38,595 nucleotides of DNA from GAS188 sp035949255 (GTDB lineage: Bacteria > Pseudomonadota > Alphaproteobacteria > Rhizobiales > Beijerinckiaceae), in contig DASZIL010000184.1 of the NCBI GenBank assembly GCA_035949255.1, positions 1 to 38,595 of the forward strand. The letters are read 5' to 3'. Below are positions 1-8,037 of this stretch, one piece after another (position 1 is the stretch's first letter; each line of letters opens with the position of its first letter). Made by a program: the position numbers and the translations under genes. The notes under the pieces were generated by a model that saw only the letters and a program-made list of their open reading frames with translations, was not told the origin of the DNA and did not search any database.

Positions 1-823
1 CGGCCGCTTCGCGGATGTGGTGCTGCTCTCGGACCTCTCCTCGTTGAAGATCGAGAAGGTCTGGGCCGACGGCGCCCAAGTGTCCGAGGGCAAGCGCTAC
101 ACGGGCAAGGTGCCGCGCATCGAATGGCCGGCCTGGGCGACGAACACCATCAACATCCGCCGCAAGGTAACGGCGCAAGATTTCGCGCTCGCCGCGAAGC
201 CGGGACGTGAGACCATGAAGGCCGCCGTCATCCGCCCGTTTCACTGGCATCCGGAGTTCTACACGCTCGACCTGCCGGTGCGGAACGGTGAGGTCGAGCG
301 GAACTTTTCCGAGAACATCACCAAATTCGCGATCGTCGACCGCTACTCGGGCGAGGCCAAAATCTCGAAGATGTTCTGGCGCGGTTGCGGGCCGCGCACC
401 CCGGAAACGGCGCTCGCCTGCTCGGTCGCGCATGATCAGCACAACATCTGGGTCGTGGGCTCATCCGACGCCGCCATGGCGCGAGCGGTGAATGCGCTCG
501 TCGACATCCAGGGCGGCTGGGCGCTGGTGCGCGAAGGCGAGCTCGTCGCCACGGTGCGCTTCGAGATCGGTGGCCTCATGACCTGCCGCCCCGCCGAGGA
601 GCTCGATGCCGAGATGCAGCATCTCTACGCCGAAGCCCGCAAGGTCGATTGGATGTATGAGCCGACATTCCGGCCGCGCTGGTATCCGGGTTTTCCGGAG
701 CGTCTCATGTTCGCGACGCTCACTTGCGCGCCCTGGACCTGGGTTCTCGTCGCGCCCACCGACAAGGTGCCGCAAGGCTTCGTCAATGTGCAGACCGGAA
801 AGACGCATGAGGTGGTGTGGTGA
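1..823 (+). CDS. ade: Adenine deaminase, C-terminal part (5' truncated by window)
   Basis: The open frame runs in from the left edge (first full codon at base 2, reading GRFADVVLLSDL), so the GTG at 17 is internal. Adenine deaminase converts adenine to hypoxanthine and ammonia in purine salvage. The visible 273 residues match the C-terminal half of the Ade family: a G-x-x-ADVVLL-x-DL strand that closes the metal-dependent barrel, then the HNIWVVG segment, the AVNALVDIQGGWALV segment and the IGGLM motif followed by PAEEL. The metal-binding His cluster lies upstream of the window. The protein ends at TGA 821-823. The next gene, 129 bp downstream on the same strand, is a purine-type permease, which supports a purine salvage role. 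The family call is firm; adenine specificity rests on family knowledge. Confidence 0.85.
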   Translation, partial: GRFADVVLLSDLSSLKIEKVWADGAQVSEGKRYTGKVPRIEWPAWATNTINIRRKVTAQDFALAAKPGRETMKAAVIRPFHWHPEFYTLDLPVRNGEVERNFSENITKFAIVDRYSGEAKISKMFWRGCGPRTPETALACSVAHDQHNIWVVGSSDAAMARAVNALVDIQGGWALVREGELVATVRFEIGGLMTCRPAEELDAEMQHLYAEARKVDWMYEPTFRPRWYPGFPERLMFATLTCAPWTWVLVAPTDKVPQGFVNVQTGKTHEVVW

Positions 824-844
824 ACCGCGATTGGACCCTCGTAT

Positions 845-890
845 ACGTCCTGTAAGACGTGGATGCCCGGCACAAGGACGGCATGACGTC
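845..890. repeat. REP-like palindrome between ade and the permease
   Basis: ACGTC at 845-849 is complementary to GACGT at 856-860. GACGT 856-860 plus ATGCC 863-867 can also pair with GGCAT 880-884 plus ACGTC 886-890, leaving a 12-nt loop. The wording (gacgtggatgcccgg...ggcatgacg) resembles short intergenic palindromes I recall from Rhizobiales genomes. It could act as an attenuator or mRNA stabiliser between the two purine genes. No T-tract follows it. Confidence 0.45.
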
Positions 891-952
891 AGCGGGAGCC
901 AAATGCTAGAGTCGCGAGCTAGCTTAACGTTTCGTGGCGCGGAGGAGAGATC

Positions 953-2320
953 ATGAACGAAGAGGTCGCGATCGAGGCTCGAGCGCCGTCGGGCTTTTTC
1001 GATCGGATGTTTCGCCTTTCCGAGCGCTCGACCTCGGTTCCCCAAGAGGCGATCGCCGGCGCCACCACCTTCGCCGCGATGGCCTACATCATCGCGGTCA
1101 ACCCGGCGATCATGTCGAATGCCGGCATGGATCGCGGCGACCTCGTGATCGCCACCGCGCTCGCCGCGATCTTCGGCTCGGTGATGATGGGGCTTTGGGC
1201 CAATCTGCCGCTTGCCGTCGCCCCGGCCATGGGCTCGAACGTGATCTTCACTTATGTGATCGTGAAGCAGATGGGCGCGCCCTGGCAGGGCGCGCTCGCC
1301 ATGGTCGCCTTCACCGGCGTCGTCTTCCTCATCCTCTCGCTCTCGAAGCTCCGCGAGAAGGTGGCGAAGGATGTGCCCGAGGCCTTGAAAGTCGGCATTC
1401 AGGCGGCCGTCGGCACGCTGATCGTCTTCATCGGCTTGCGCGGCGCGGGCTTCATCGTCGCCAATTCCTCGACCTATATCGCGCTCGGCTCGCTCAAGAA
1501 CCCACCCGTCCTGCTCACCATGCTCGGCATCCTGCTCACTCCGATCCTCGTGGTGCGCAAGGTGCCGGGCGCGTTGATCATCGCGATCGCCGTGATCACG
1601 CTCGTCGGCTTCTTCGTTCCGGCGAGCGAGGGCAAGATGGTGACGGCGGCGCCTTCGGCCGTGCTCGCCTGGCCGAAATGGCCGGCGGGCACCTTCGGCC
1701 AGCTCGATTTCAAATGGCTGTTCTCGAACTTCATCATCGCGCTGCCGCTCTTGTTTTATTTCATCTGCGCCGAATTCTTCTCGACGCTCGGCACGCTGAT
1801 CGGCGTCACTGGCGCGGCGAATTTGCGGAATGCCGACGGCTCGATCCCGAGCGCCACGGCTGCTTTCGCCACCGATGCCACCTCGAGCATCGTCGGCCCG
1901 ATCCTCGGCACCTCGGTCGTCACCGCCTACATCGAATCGATTACCGGCGTGCAGGCGGGCGGGCGCACAGGCCTGACCTCGCTCGTCGTCGCGACCTTCT
2001 TCGTGCTCGCGCTGTTCTTCTGGCCCGTCTTCGTGATCGTGCCGCCCCAGGCGACTGCGCCGGCCCTCGTTCTCGTCGGCGTGCTGATGATGCAAGGTTT
2101 GGCGCGCATCGACCTCACCGATCTTTCGAACGCCATCCCGATCGTGCTCACGCTCCTCGTCACGGTGCTCACCAACAACCTCATCAACGGCATGGCGCTC
2201 GGCACCTTGAGCCTGATGTTGATCCTCGTTGCCACGGGCCGCGCACGCGAGATCTCAGGCGTCGTCTGGGGCCTTGGCGTCGTGTTTCTCGCGTTCTTCT
2301 ACGTCACGACGCGGATATAG
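953..2320 (+). CDS. NCS2 family permease, AzgA-like (adenine/hypoxanthine/guanine uptake)
   Basis: A 455-residue inner-membrane protein with about 12 hydrophobic segments, a usual length for the AzgA/AdeQ/GhxP branch of the NCS2 (nucleobase-cation symporter 2) family. Family signatures include the N-terminal EAIAGATTFAAMAYIIAVNP segment, the LAVAPAMGSN helix break near residues 91-100, and the central FFSTLGTLIGV and TSSIVGPILGTS motifs. ATG 953 is preceded by a good Shine-Dalgarno sequence (GGAGGAGAG, 940-948). These proteins import purine bases with protons. Placement directly after adenine deaminase suggests adenine or hypoxanthine as substrate, with uptake and deamination coupled in one transcript. 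The exact base cannot be read from the sequence. Confidence 0.88.
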   Translation: MNEEVAIEARAPSGFFDRMFRLSERSTSVPQEAIAGATTFAAMAYIIAVNPAIMSNAGMDRGDLVIATALAAIFGSVMMGLWANLPLAVAPAMGSNVIFTYVIVKQMGAPWQGALAMVAFTGVVFLILSLSKLREKVAKDVPEALKVGIQAAVGTLIVFIGLRGAGFIVANSSTYIALGSLKNPPVLLTMLGILLTPILVVRKVPGALIIAIAVITLVGFFVPASEGKMVTAAPSAVLAWPKWPAGTFGQLDFKWLFSNFIIALPLLFYFICAEFFSTLGTLIGVTGAANLRNADGSIPSATAAFATDATSSIVGPILGTSVVTAYIESITGVQAGGRTGLTSLVVATFFVLALFFWPVFVIVPPQATAPALVLVGVLMMQGLARIDLTDLSNAIPIVLTLLVTVLTNNLINGMALGTLSLMLILVATGRAREISGVVWGLGVVFLAFFYVTTRI

Positions 2321-2360
2321 GCGGGAGCGCCTGTCAGGTGAGCTAAGGTACGGTAGCAGC

Positions 2361-2606
2361 ATGCGCACCTACAACATCCACTTCGCAAAAACGCATTTGT
2401 CCAGGCTGGTCGAGGCGGCAGCCAAAGGTGAGTCGTTCCTCATTACCAAGGCCGGAAAACCGATGGTGAAGGTAGTCGCGTGTAAGGCTCGCGAATCGTC
2501 TCGAACCCAGCGCTTTGGTTTCATGGCGGGGCAGATAAAGGTACCGGACGACTTCAATACGATGGGCGCCGATGAGATCCAGCAACTTTTCGAAGGCAAG
2601 GCATGA
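2361..2606 (+). CDS. Type II antitoxin, Phd/YefM family (VapB partner)
   Basis: An 81-residue protein starting at ATG 2361. The N-terminal pattern (YNIHFAKTHLSRLVEAAAKGESFLIT, then KAGKPMVKVV) is the Phd/YefM DNA-binding fold, in which the protein represses its own operon. The C-terminal tail (GADEIQQLFEGKA) is the amphipathic region that usually neutralises a PIN-domain toxin. The stop codon overlaps the ATG of the next frame (ATGA, 2603-2606), the classic translational coupling of toxin-antitoxin pairs. Base composition is less GC-rich than the neighbours, consistent with horizontal arrival. The toxin downstream is broken, so this antitoxin is now probably an orphan repressor. The reading frame itself is intact. 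Confidence 0.85.
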   Translation: MRTYNIHFAKTHLSRLVEAAAKGESFLITKAGKPMVKVVACKARESSRTQRFGFMAGQIKVPDDFNTMGADEIQQLFEGKA

Positions 2607-2888
2607 AGCTGTTGTTGGACACGCTGCTCCTATGGGCAGCCGAAGGTTCAAAGCGGATGCCAGCCGGCGCGCGAACCCTCATCGCCAATCGAGACAAATG
2701 TTCTGATTTTCAGCGTAGCCAGTCTTTGGGAAATCGCCATCAAGAGCGGGCTCAATCGCCAGGATTTCGAAGTGATTTCGCAGGCGAGAGTCGAAGGCAT
2801 TATGCTACTGACGAATGACAAAATCCTCGGCAAATATGTGCCGCCCGGTGCGGCTGGCATGACAACCCTCCATCCCTTCAAGCATTAA
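2603..2888 (+). pseudogene. VapC-type PIN toxin, frameshifted and internally deleted
   Basis: Two reading frames together spell a PIN-domain ribonuclease toxin. The first, from ATG 2603, reads MKLLLDT-LLLWAAEGS and runs to about 2695. The second reads LIFSVASLWEIAIKSGL, then QARVEGIMLLTNDKILG, and ends at TAA 2886-2888. Removing one A from the AAA run at 2696-2698 joins the frames (NRD-NVLIFSV). After repair only about 94 residues remain, against roughly 120-130 for the family. The stretch between DFEV and the ISQARVEG segment is missing, and with it the central acidic residue region (usually near DPFDR). The His that normally follows the first LLLDT is also absent, a possible third lesion. 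The product should be inactive. Confidence 0.85.
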
Positions 2889-2984
2889 GAATTCGGCGGC
2901 CTCATAGCTTGTTCGAGCTTCGACGCCGGCGCCACGGTTTTGCGCCAGCGGACAAGCGCCTTGCAAAGCGCTACATGCTCACCC

Positions 2985-4400
2985 ATGCGCAACGCCTCTT
3001 ATCGCCCTTCGACCGCCCATGCCGATCTCGGCGAGGGCTTCTACGATCCGGTCGAGCCGGCCGATTTCCCGATGCGTGTTCTGCGCTACCGCGATCGTCG
3101 TTGGGCGGCACGGATCGGGCTTGAGGAACTCGACGAGGCGGGCTTCGAGAACCATTTCGCACGCTTCCTTCCCTTGCCCGAGAATTACCCGCATCCGCTG
3201 GCGCTTCGCTATCACGGCCATCAGTTCCAGGTTTACAACCCCGAGATCGGCGACGGGCGCGGCTTCCTCTTCGCGCAAGCCTATGACGAGAAGGATCGGC
3301 TTCTCGATCTCGCGACCAAGGGCTCGGGCCGCACGCCCTGGTCACGCACCGGCGACGGGCGCCTCACGCTGAAAGGGGGCGTGCGCGAGGTGCTGGCGAC
3401 GCGCATGCTCGAAGCGCTCGGCGTCTACACCTCGAAAAGCTTTGCGCTCTTCGAGACCGGCGAGCCCTTGGTGCGTGGCGATGAGCCGTCGCCGACGCGG
3501 TCCTGCGTGCTCACGAGGCTTTCCCATTCCCATGTCCGCATCGGCACCTTCCAGCGCTTCGCCGCCTTCGGCGATGCGATGCGCATTGAAAGGCTCCTTT
3601 CGCACAGCGTGCGCCATTACCTGCCGCAGGCGGCGCGGCCGACGACCGGCGATGAGGCCGCCGCCTTTCTCGGCGAAGTCTGCGAAAACGTCGGGCGGCT
3701 CTGCGCCCAATGGATGGCCGCGGGCTTCGTGCACGGCGTGCTCAACACCGACAACATCGTTATCACCGGCGAGAGCTTCGATTACGGCCCTTATCGCTTC
3801 CTGCCGAATTACGATCCGGGCTTCACCGCCGCCTATTTCGACGAGACCGGGCTTTATGCCTATGGCCGCCAGCCGAACGCGGTGTTGTGGAACCTTTATC
3901 GGCTCGCCGAGACCTTGAGCCTCATCGCACCCGTCGAGAAGCTGAAGGAGGCGCTTTTACGCTTCGATGACTCCTTCACCGGTCATCTCGGCGCTTGCGT
4001 GACCTTCAGGCTCGGCCTGAAGCCACGATTGGAGGCGGAGGACGGCGCGCTCGCCGACAAGCTCTTTCTGTTTCTCAAAGCCGCGAGCGCGCCCTTCGAG
4101 CAAGTGATGTTCGATTGGCGCGGAGGCTTGACGCGAAGGGAGAAGGCGCTCGCGGGGCCGGCAGGCGCCCTCTACCGAGGCGAGGCCTTCGAAAGCCTCG
4201 AGCGCGCGCTCGGCAATTATGAACCGGAGCCGTCTTCGCCCGGGGCCGAGGCTTATTTCTCCGGCGAGCGCCCGATCACGTTGCTTTACGATGAGATCGA
4301 GGCGCTCTGGGCCGCGATCGCCGAGCGTGACGATTGGAGCGGTTTCGAAGCGAAGCTCGCCGCGATCGATCGCGTGCGAGAGGCTTATGGCGTTCCTTAG
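2985..4400 (+). CDS. selO: Protein adenylyltransferase SelO (YdiU family)
   Basis: A 471-residue pseudokinase-fold enzyme that transfers AMP from ATP to Ser, Thr or Tyr of target proteins and is linked to redox stress in E. coli. Visible motifs are HGHQFQVYNPEIGDGRG (about 77-93, nucleotide-binding region), KGSGRTPWSRTGDGR (112-126), HGVLNTDN (250-257, catalytic loop and metal site) and DYGPY (266-270, DFG equivalent). Length is close to E. coli SelO. I chose ATG 2985 (MRNASYRPSTAHADLGEGFY) because the family starts just before an FY segment; a TTG at 2940 would add 15 unrelated residues. No strong ribosome-binding site precedes either. The gene lies 96 bp after the broken toxin and converges with the radical SAM gene 32 bp away. 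Confidence 0.92.
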   Translation: MRNASYRPSTAHADLGEGFYDPVEPADFPMRVLRYRDRRWAARIGLEELDEAGFENHFARFLPLPENYPHPLALRYHGHQFQVYNPEIGDGRGFLFAQAYDEKDRLLDLATKGSGRTPWSRTGDGRLTLKGGVREVLATRMLEALGVYTSKSFALFETGEPLVRGDEPSPTRSCVLTRLSHSHVRIGTFQRFAAFGDAMRIERLLSHSVRHYLPQAARPTTGDEAAAFLGEVCENVGRLCAQWMAAGFVHGVLNTDNIVITGESFDYGPYRFLPNYDPGFTAAYFDETGLYAYGRQPNAVLWNLYRLAETLSLIAPVEKLKEALLRFDDSFTGHLGACVTFRLGLKPRLEAEDGALADKLFLFLKAASAPFEQVMFDWRGGLTRREKALAGPAGALYRGEAFESLERALGNYEPEPSSPGAEAYFSGERPITLLYDEIEALWAAIAERDDWSGFEAKLAAIDRVREAYGVP

Positions 4401-4432
4401 GACCTGGCCGAGATCGAGCGTTTTCGAGCGGA

Positions 4433-6262
4433 TCAACCGCTGGCGAGAGGCGCCGCCTGTGCTTCTTGGCGCTTCGGCGCGGGCCCTGATTCACGGATGG
4501 TGTCCTCGCGTTGCTTGCGGCGTACCGCGTCTCCGCCACCGCGCGTCTCGCGATAGAGCTCGAGGTTCTCGAATTCCCGCGCGTCCGGCTTTTCGATGGC
4601 GAGGTCCGTGTAGCTGTAACGGTCGGGCGCCGTGAGCACCTCGTTGAGGATCGCCTTGCATTTGCGCCAATAGCGCCAGTAGCGCCATATCTTGACGAGC
4701 GACTCGCCCAAATAGCGCGGATAGAAGACGAAGGGGCTTTCGATCTTCATGCCCGGCCGGCGATCACGCCGGAATTTCCGACGGAAGCCGCCGCCCTCGA
4801 GCGGGTGCACATCTTCGTAAAGCGTCATCAGGCGAAACCAGAGGATCGTCGAAAGCGTGGTCTTCGGCCGCCCGATCGGGCTCGCGGCGCTGCGCCGCAA
4901 GACGGTGCGTATATGTTCGGGCGTGTAGAAAGCGTCCCAGGCGGCCCGATAAGCCTCCTCCCACTCCCCATCCGACATCTTGGAGTGATGGGCGACGCGA
5001 TGGTCGAGGTCATATTTGTTGAGGTCGTCATCCATCCAGATGCCTTTTTGCAAAAGCACCTTGTGGTCCTCCGAGCCCGGGAGCGGCGTGAGGAAGAAGA
5101 ACTCGAGGAGGTCGAGCGGCAGCTCGCGCTTGATGATCTCGATGTCGTGAAGGATCGATTCCTTCGTATCGGCCGGGAAGCCGAGGATGTAGCCCGCATA
5201 GGTGATGGCGCCGTGGTCGCGCCATTTCTGCAGCATCTCGCGGTATTCGGTGATCTTGTTCTGCCGCTTCTTGGCCGCGATCAGATTGTCGGGATTGATG
5301 TTCTCGAGCCCGATGAAGACGCGGCGCACGCCGGCCTTCTGCGCCTTCTCGATGAAGTTCGGGATCTTGTGGCAAAGCGTGTCGACCTGGATCGTGAAGC
5401 CGAGGTTCCAGCCCTCCTTTTCGCGGATCTCGATGATCCGATCGAAAAGCGCTTCCCAATTGCGGTTGCGGGCGAAATTGTCGTCGGTGATGAAGAAGCG
5501 CTTGATGCCTTGCGCGTAATTGTCGCGGATCGTCTTCTCGACATCGTCGGCCGTGCGGTTGCGGCTCTTGCGTCCTTGCACGTTGATGATGGTGCAAAAC
5601 GAGCACTGATAGGGGCAGCCGCGCCCGAGATCGATGCTCGAGAGCGAGCCCGAGGTGCGCAGCACATGCTTGCGCGGCAGGATGGGCGGCGGCTCACCCT
5701 CGAGCGTCGGCATGTCGTCGAGATGGTTGTAGATAGGCTTGAGCGTGCCCGCATGAGCGTCGCGCAGCACCTCGGCGAGGCGGCCGTTCTCGGCTTCGCC
5801 AGCGAAGAGGGAGATGCCGAGCGCTTGCGCCTCGCAGAGCTCGGTCGGCATTTCCGGAAGCATGGCGAGGCAGCCGGAGACGTGGAAGCCGCCGATCGCG
5901 ACCGGCAGCCCGGCCTCGAGGAAAGGCTTCGCCAGGTCGACGGCGCGCGGAAACTGATTGGATTGAACCCCCACGAGGCCGATGAGGCATTTCCCGCCCT
6001 CCTGGCGGATCAGGCGGATGATCTCGCTTGGCCGCACCCGGCGGTTGGTTTCGTCATAAGTGTGCAAGCGAAGCTCGACATCCGTCCCGAGCGTCTTGTT
6101 TCGGCTCAGCTCCTCGCTCAAGCCGTTGAGGCAGGCGAGCGTGTTCGAGGGAATGGCGGAGCGAACCCATTGAATCGGATAGCCGTCATCATCGTAATGC
6201 GTCGGCTTGATCATGACGAAATGGAAAATGTCACGCGCTTGCGGCGCTTTAGCCTCGGCCAT
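4433..6262 (-). CDS. Cobalamin-binding-domain radical SAM protein, function unknown
   Basis: A 609-residue protein. Residues about 40-190 have the Rossmann-like pattern of the B12-binding domain seen in class B radical SAM enzymes (LIGLVGVQSNQ, then VAIGGFHVSG), without the DxHxxG motif of classical B12 mutases. The radical SAM core follows, with GRGCPYQCSFC giving Cys216, Cys220 and Cys223 for the 4Fe-4S cluster, then ITDDNFARN, VDTLCHKIP and the IGLENINP strand. The C-terminal 150 residues are rich in Arg, Trp and Tyr and end in a charged tail. Related enzymes methylate unactivated carbon or phosphorus, or rearrange rings, but nothing here identifies the substrate. It is not an obvious HpnP, HpnJ or BchE. 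The neighbour downstream in genome order is a glycosyltransferase on the same strand, 161 bp away. Confidence 0.88.
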   Translation of the reverse strand: MAEAKAPQARDIFHFVMIKPTHYDDDGYPIQWVRSAIPSNTLACLNGLSEELSRNKTLGTDVELRLHTYDETNRRVRPSEIIRLIRQEGGKCLIGLVGVQSNQFPRAVDLAKPFLEAGLPVAIGGFHVSGCLAMLPEMPTELCEAQALGISLFAGEAENGRLAEVLRDAHAGTLKPIYNHLDDMPTLEGEPPPILPRKHVLRTSGSLSSIDLGRGCPYQCSFCTIINVQGRKSRNRTADDVEKTIRDNYAQGIKRFFITDDNFARNRNWEALFDRIIEIREKEGWNLGFTIQVDTLCHKIPNFIEKAQKAGVRRVFIGLENINPDNLIAAKKRQNKITEYREMLQKWRDHGAITYAGYILGFPADTKESILHDIEIIKRELPLDLLEFFFLTPLPGSEDHKVLLQKGIWMDDDLNKYDLDHRVAHHSKMSDGEWEEAYRAAWDAFYTPEHIRTVLRRSAASPIGRPKTTLSTILWFRLMTLYEDVHPLEGGGFRRKFRRDRRPGMKIESPFVFYPRYLGESLVKIWRYWRYWRKCKAILNEVLTAPDRYSYTDLAIEKPDAREFENLELYRETRGGGDAVRRKQREDTIRESGPAPKRQEAQAAPLASG

Positions 6263-6423
6263 TCTTCACAACTTTCGATTTCGAAGGTGATCGGATTCGC
6301 GGCGGACCCCGTGGATCCGTAGGCCATGAGCCGGGTGTCGCAGCAAGGCTTCTACATCTTAAGGCCGTCCCTGCCAACATTTCGTTCCGCACGCCGTTCC
6401 ACATCGCTTTCAACGGCGAGCCC

Positions 6424-7551
6424 TCAATCCGTACCGATCTCGCGATAAAGCGCCGCGACCTCGTCGATCACATGGCGCTCGGTGAAGCCCGCGAGCACCC
6501 GCCGTCGCGCCGCCTCTCCGAAGCGCTCGACGCGCTCGGCATCACGCGCCAGCGCCACCATGGCGTGAGCAAGCGCTTCCGCATCGTTCGGTGGCACCAA
6601 TATCCCCTCGATGCCGTCGCGCACCAGCGCGCGGCAGCCCGGAACATCGCTCGTGAGGATCGCTCGACCGCAGCTCGCGCCTTCGAGCAAAGTACGCGGC
6701 AAGCCCTCGCCGCCGCGCGAGGGGAGGCAGCAGACGTGATGTGCGCGCCAAACGGCGGCGGCATCGTCCGTGCGGCCATGCCAGGCGATGCCGGGCTCGC
6801 GGCTCCAGGCCTCGAGCGTCTCGCGCGAGAAGGCTTTCGGGTTGGTCGCGTCAGGCTCGCCGTAAAGCGAAAGCTCGACGGCCGCGCCTTCAGCACGCGC
6901 GCGCCGCGCCGCCTCGACCGCGATGTCGATCCCCTTCGACCAGAGCATGCGGGCCACGATCGCGATCTTGAGCGGCGGCAGGGCCGGCATCGGGCTTGGC
7001 GCGTAATGATCCGGGTCGACACCGGCCCCCCCGACGATGACGACGCGCTCATCCTTGTCCGCCGCGAAGCCGAGAAGCCGCGCATCATCCGGATTTTCGA
7101 GGAGAAAACGCGCCGTTCGTCCGTCGAGCGGCCCGCGCAGGAGAAACCGTGCCGCGAGGCGCGAGACCCGCGCCGCGAAGGAATTCGAGGCGCCGAGGAA
7201 GCCGAGTCCGGTCACGGCGTAAACGCGACGCTTCACGCCTGCCAGCCGCGCCGCGATCCCGCCGAGCACGATCGGCCAGAGCGCGATCAGATGCACGATC
7301 GCCGGCCGCTCTTCGCGCAAGATGCGCGCAAGACCCGTGATCGTCGCGAAAGCCTGGCCGAGCTCGCGCCGCCCGCGATCCGCCTCGAAAGCGATGACGC
7401 GCGCGCCTTCGGCTTCGATGGCGGCGCGATGCGCCCGCACGCGGCAGATCACGACAGGCTGAAAGCCCGCCTCGCGCGCCGCCCGCACCATCGGCAGGAA
7501 ATGCGAGGCGAAGAACCAATCCTCGGTGACGATGAAGATCAGCGTCTTCAT
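6424..7551 (-). CDS. GT4-family glycosyltransferase
   Basis: A 375-residue GT-B fold enzyme. The N-terminal domain (MKTLIFIVTEDWFFASHFLPM, then IVHLIALWPIVLGG and YAVTGLGFLG) resembles acceptor-binding halves of lipopolysaccharide and capsule glycosyltransferases. The C-terminal domain carries LKIAIVARMLWSKGIDIAVEA and the nucleotide-sugar motif (SRGGEGLPRTLLEGASCGRAI, with the E-x7-E pattern), then TSDVPGCRALV. It should transfer a sugar from a UDP- or GDP-sugar to a cell-envelope acceptor on the cytoplasmic face; donor and acceptor are unknown. ATG 7551 gives the complete domain, although no strong ribosome-binding site is visible. No other polysaccharide genes lie nearby. Confidence 0.85.
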   Translation of the reverse strand: MKTLIFIVTEDWFFASHFLPMVRAAREAGFQPVVICRVRAHRAAIEAEGARVIAFEADRGRRELGQAFATITGLARILREERPAIVHLIALWPIVLGGIAARLAGVKRRVYAVTGLGFLGASNSFAARVSRLAARFLLRGPLDGRTARFLLENPDDARLLGFAADKDERVVIVGGAGVDPDHYAPSPMPALPPLKIAIVARMLWSKGIDIAVEAARRARAEGAAVELSLYGEPDATNPKAFSRETLEAWSREPGIAWHGRTDDAAAVWRAHHVCCLPSRGGEGLPRTLLEGASCGRAILTSDVPGCRALVRDGIEGILVPPNDAEALAHAMVALARDAERVERFGEAARRRVLAGFTERHVIDEVAALYREIGTD

Positions 7552-7784
7552 TGCGACCGCGCGAACCGCAATTTGCGGGCCACGCTTCTCGTCGAAGCCG
7601 GCGTCACGCTTGCGCTCCGCTTCATCGCGGAGAAAGGCACTGCGGAAAAGGACGGCAGGGTTCCTCGCGAGAAGCGGCTAGAGGGAGGCTGGTCGACGCG
7701 CATTGTCATCTGCCTTGGAAACCCGTTCCCATCTTGCGCGCGATGGCTTCATGCCGATGAGCCGCCGGGTCTCGTTCGTTGATT

Positions 7785-7834
7785 GAGCAGGAGCTTTCTT
7801 AAGAAACCGATTCCCGCTTTTGCGCAGCCTGCTC
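7785..7834. repeat. REP-like element with palindromic core (copy 1)
   Basis: A perfect 7-bp inverted repeat (GAGCAGG 7785-7791, CCTGCTC 7828-7834) flanks a 12-bp perfect palindrome (TTTCTTAAGAAA, 7795-7806) and the segment CCGATTCCCGCTTTT. On the other strand it reads like the GAGCATGATC...AAAAGTGGGAACCGGTTTT family of intergenic repeats that I recall as abundant in Rhizobiales. A relative lies at 36181-36223. Confidence 0.55.
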
Positions 7835-7880
7835 TAAATCGCTTCGCGCGGCCCCGCGCAAGGGGCGCGAGCTCGAGGCT

Positions 7881-7908
7881 TTGGCACTTAAGCTTTGGCC
7901 GGTATATG
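7881..7908 (+). promoter_or_regulatory. Candidate sigma-70 promoter for pcaHG
   Basis: TTGGCA (7881-7886) and TATATG (7903-7908) are separated by 16 bp, giving a predicted start near 7915 and a leader of about 120 nt before pcaH ATG 8038. The match is four or five of six in each hexamer, in a GC-rich background where such matches are uncommon. This is a by-eye prediction only. Confidence 0.3.
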
Positions 7909-8037
7909 AGCGGCCCGGCCGGTCGGTGCCGGCGGATGTTCCGTCCGTCGGCCCGCCCATCGGCCGTGCGACAGCTTGGGGGAAGGTCTTCCCGACAGAT
8001 GGCGCAGGCGCCGGAACCGGACCGAAGGAGAAGCTTC

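Larger units (their letters stand above)
7552..8037. other. 486-bp noncoding divergent region
   Basis: This lies between the glycosyltransferase start and the pcaH start, which face away from each other. It contains a repeat of REP type (7785-7834) and a possible promoter for pcaH (7881-7908), listed separately. Open frames crossing it show no recognisable protein pattern. A transcriptional regulator of the PcaQ type would normally bind near a pca promoter, but I could not pick out a convincing T-N11-A site. Confidence 0.6.

Noticed and set aside
461..2095. Long minus-strand open frame (544 codons) across ade and the purine permease
   Set aside because: It is the antisense shadow of two well-supported genes; its Arg/His/Asp/Glu-rich composition is what GC-rich codon bias produces on the opposite strand.
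4511..6322. 603-codon plus-strand frame opposite the radical SAM gene
   Set aside because: Exact antisense of a gene with intact family motifs; no motif of its own and a highly charged composition.
7881..7900. Sigma-54 promoter (TGGCAC at 7882) before pcaH
   Set aside because: No GC lies at the required 10-bp distance after the GG; the spacing to the next TTGGC is wrong.
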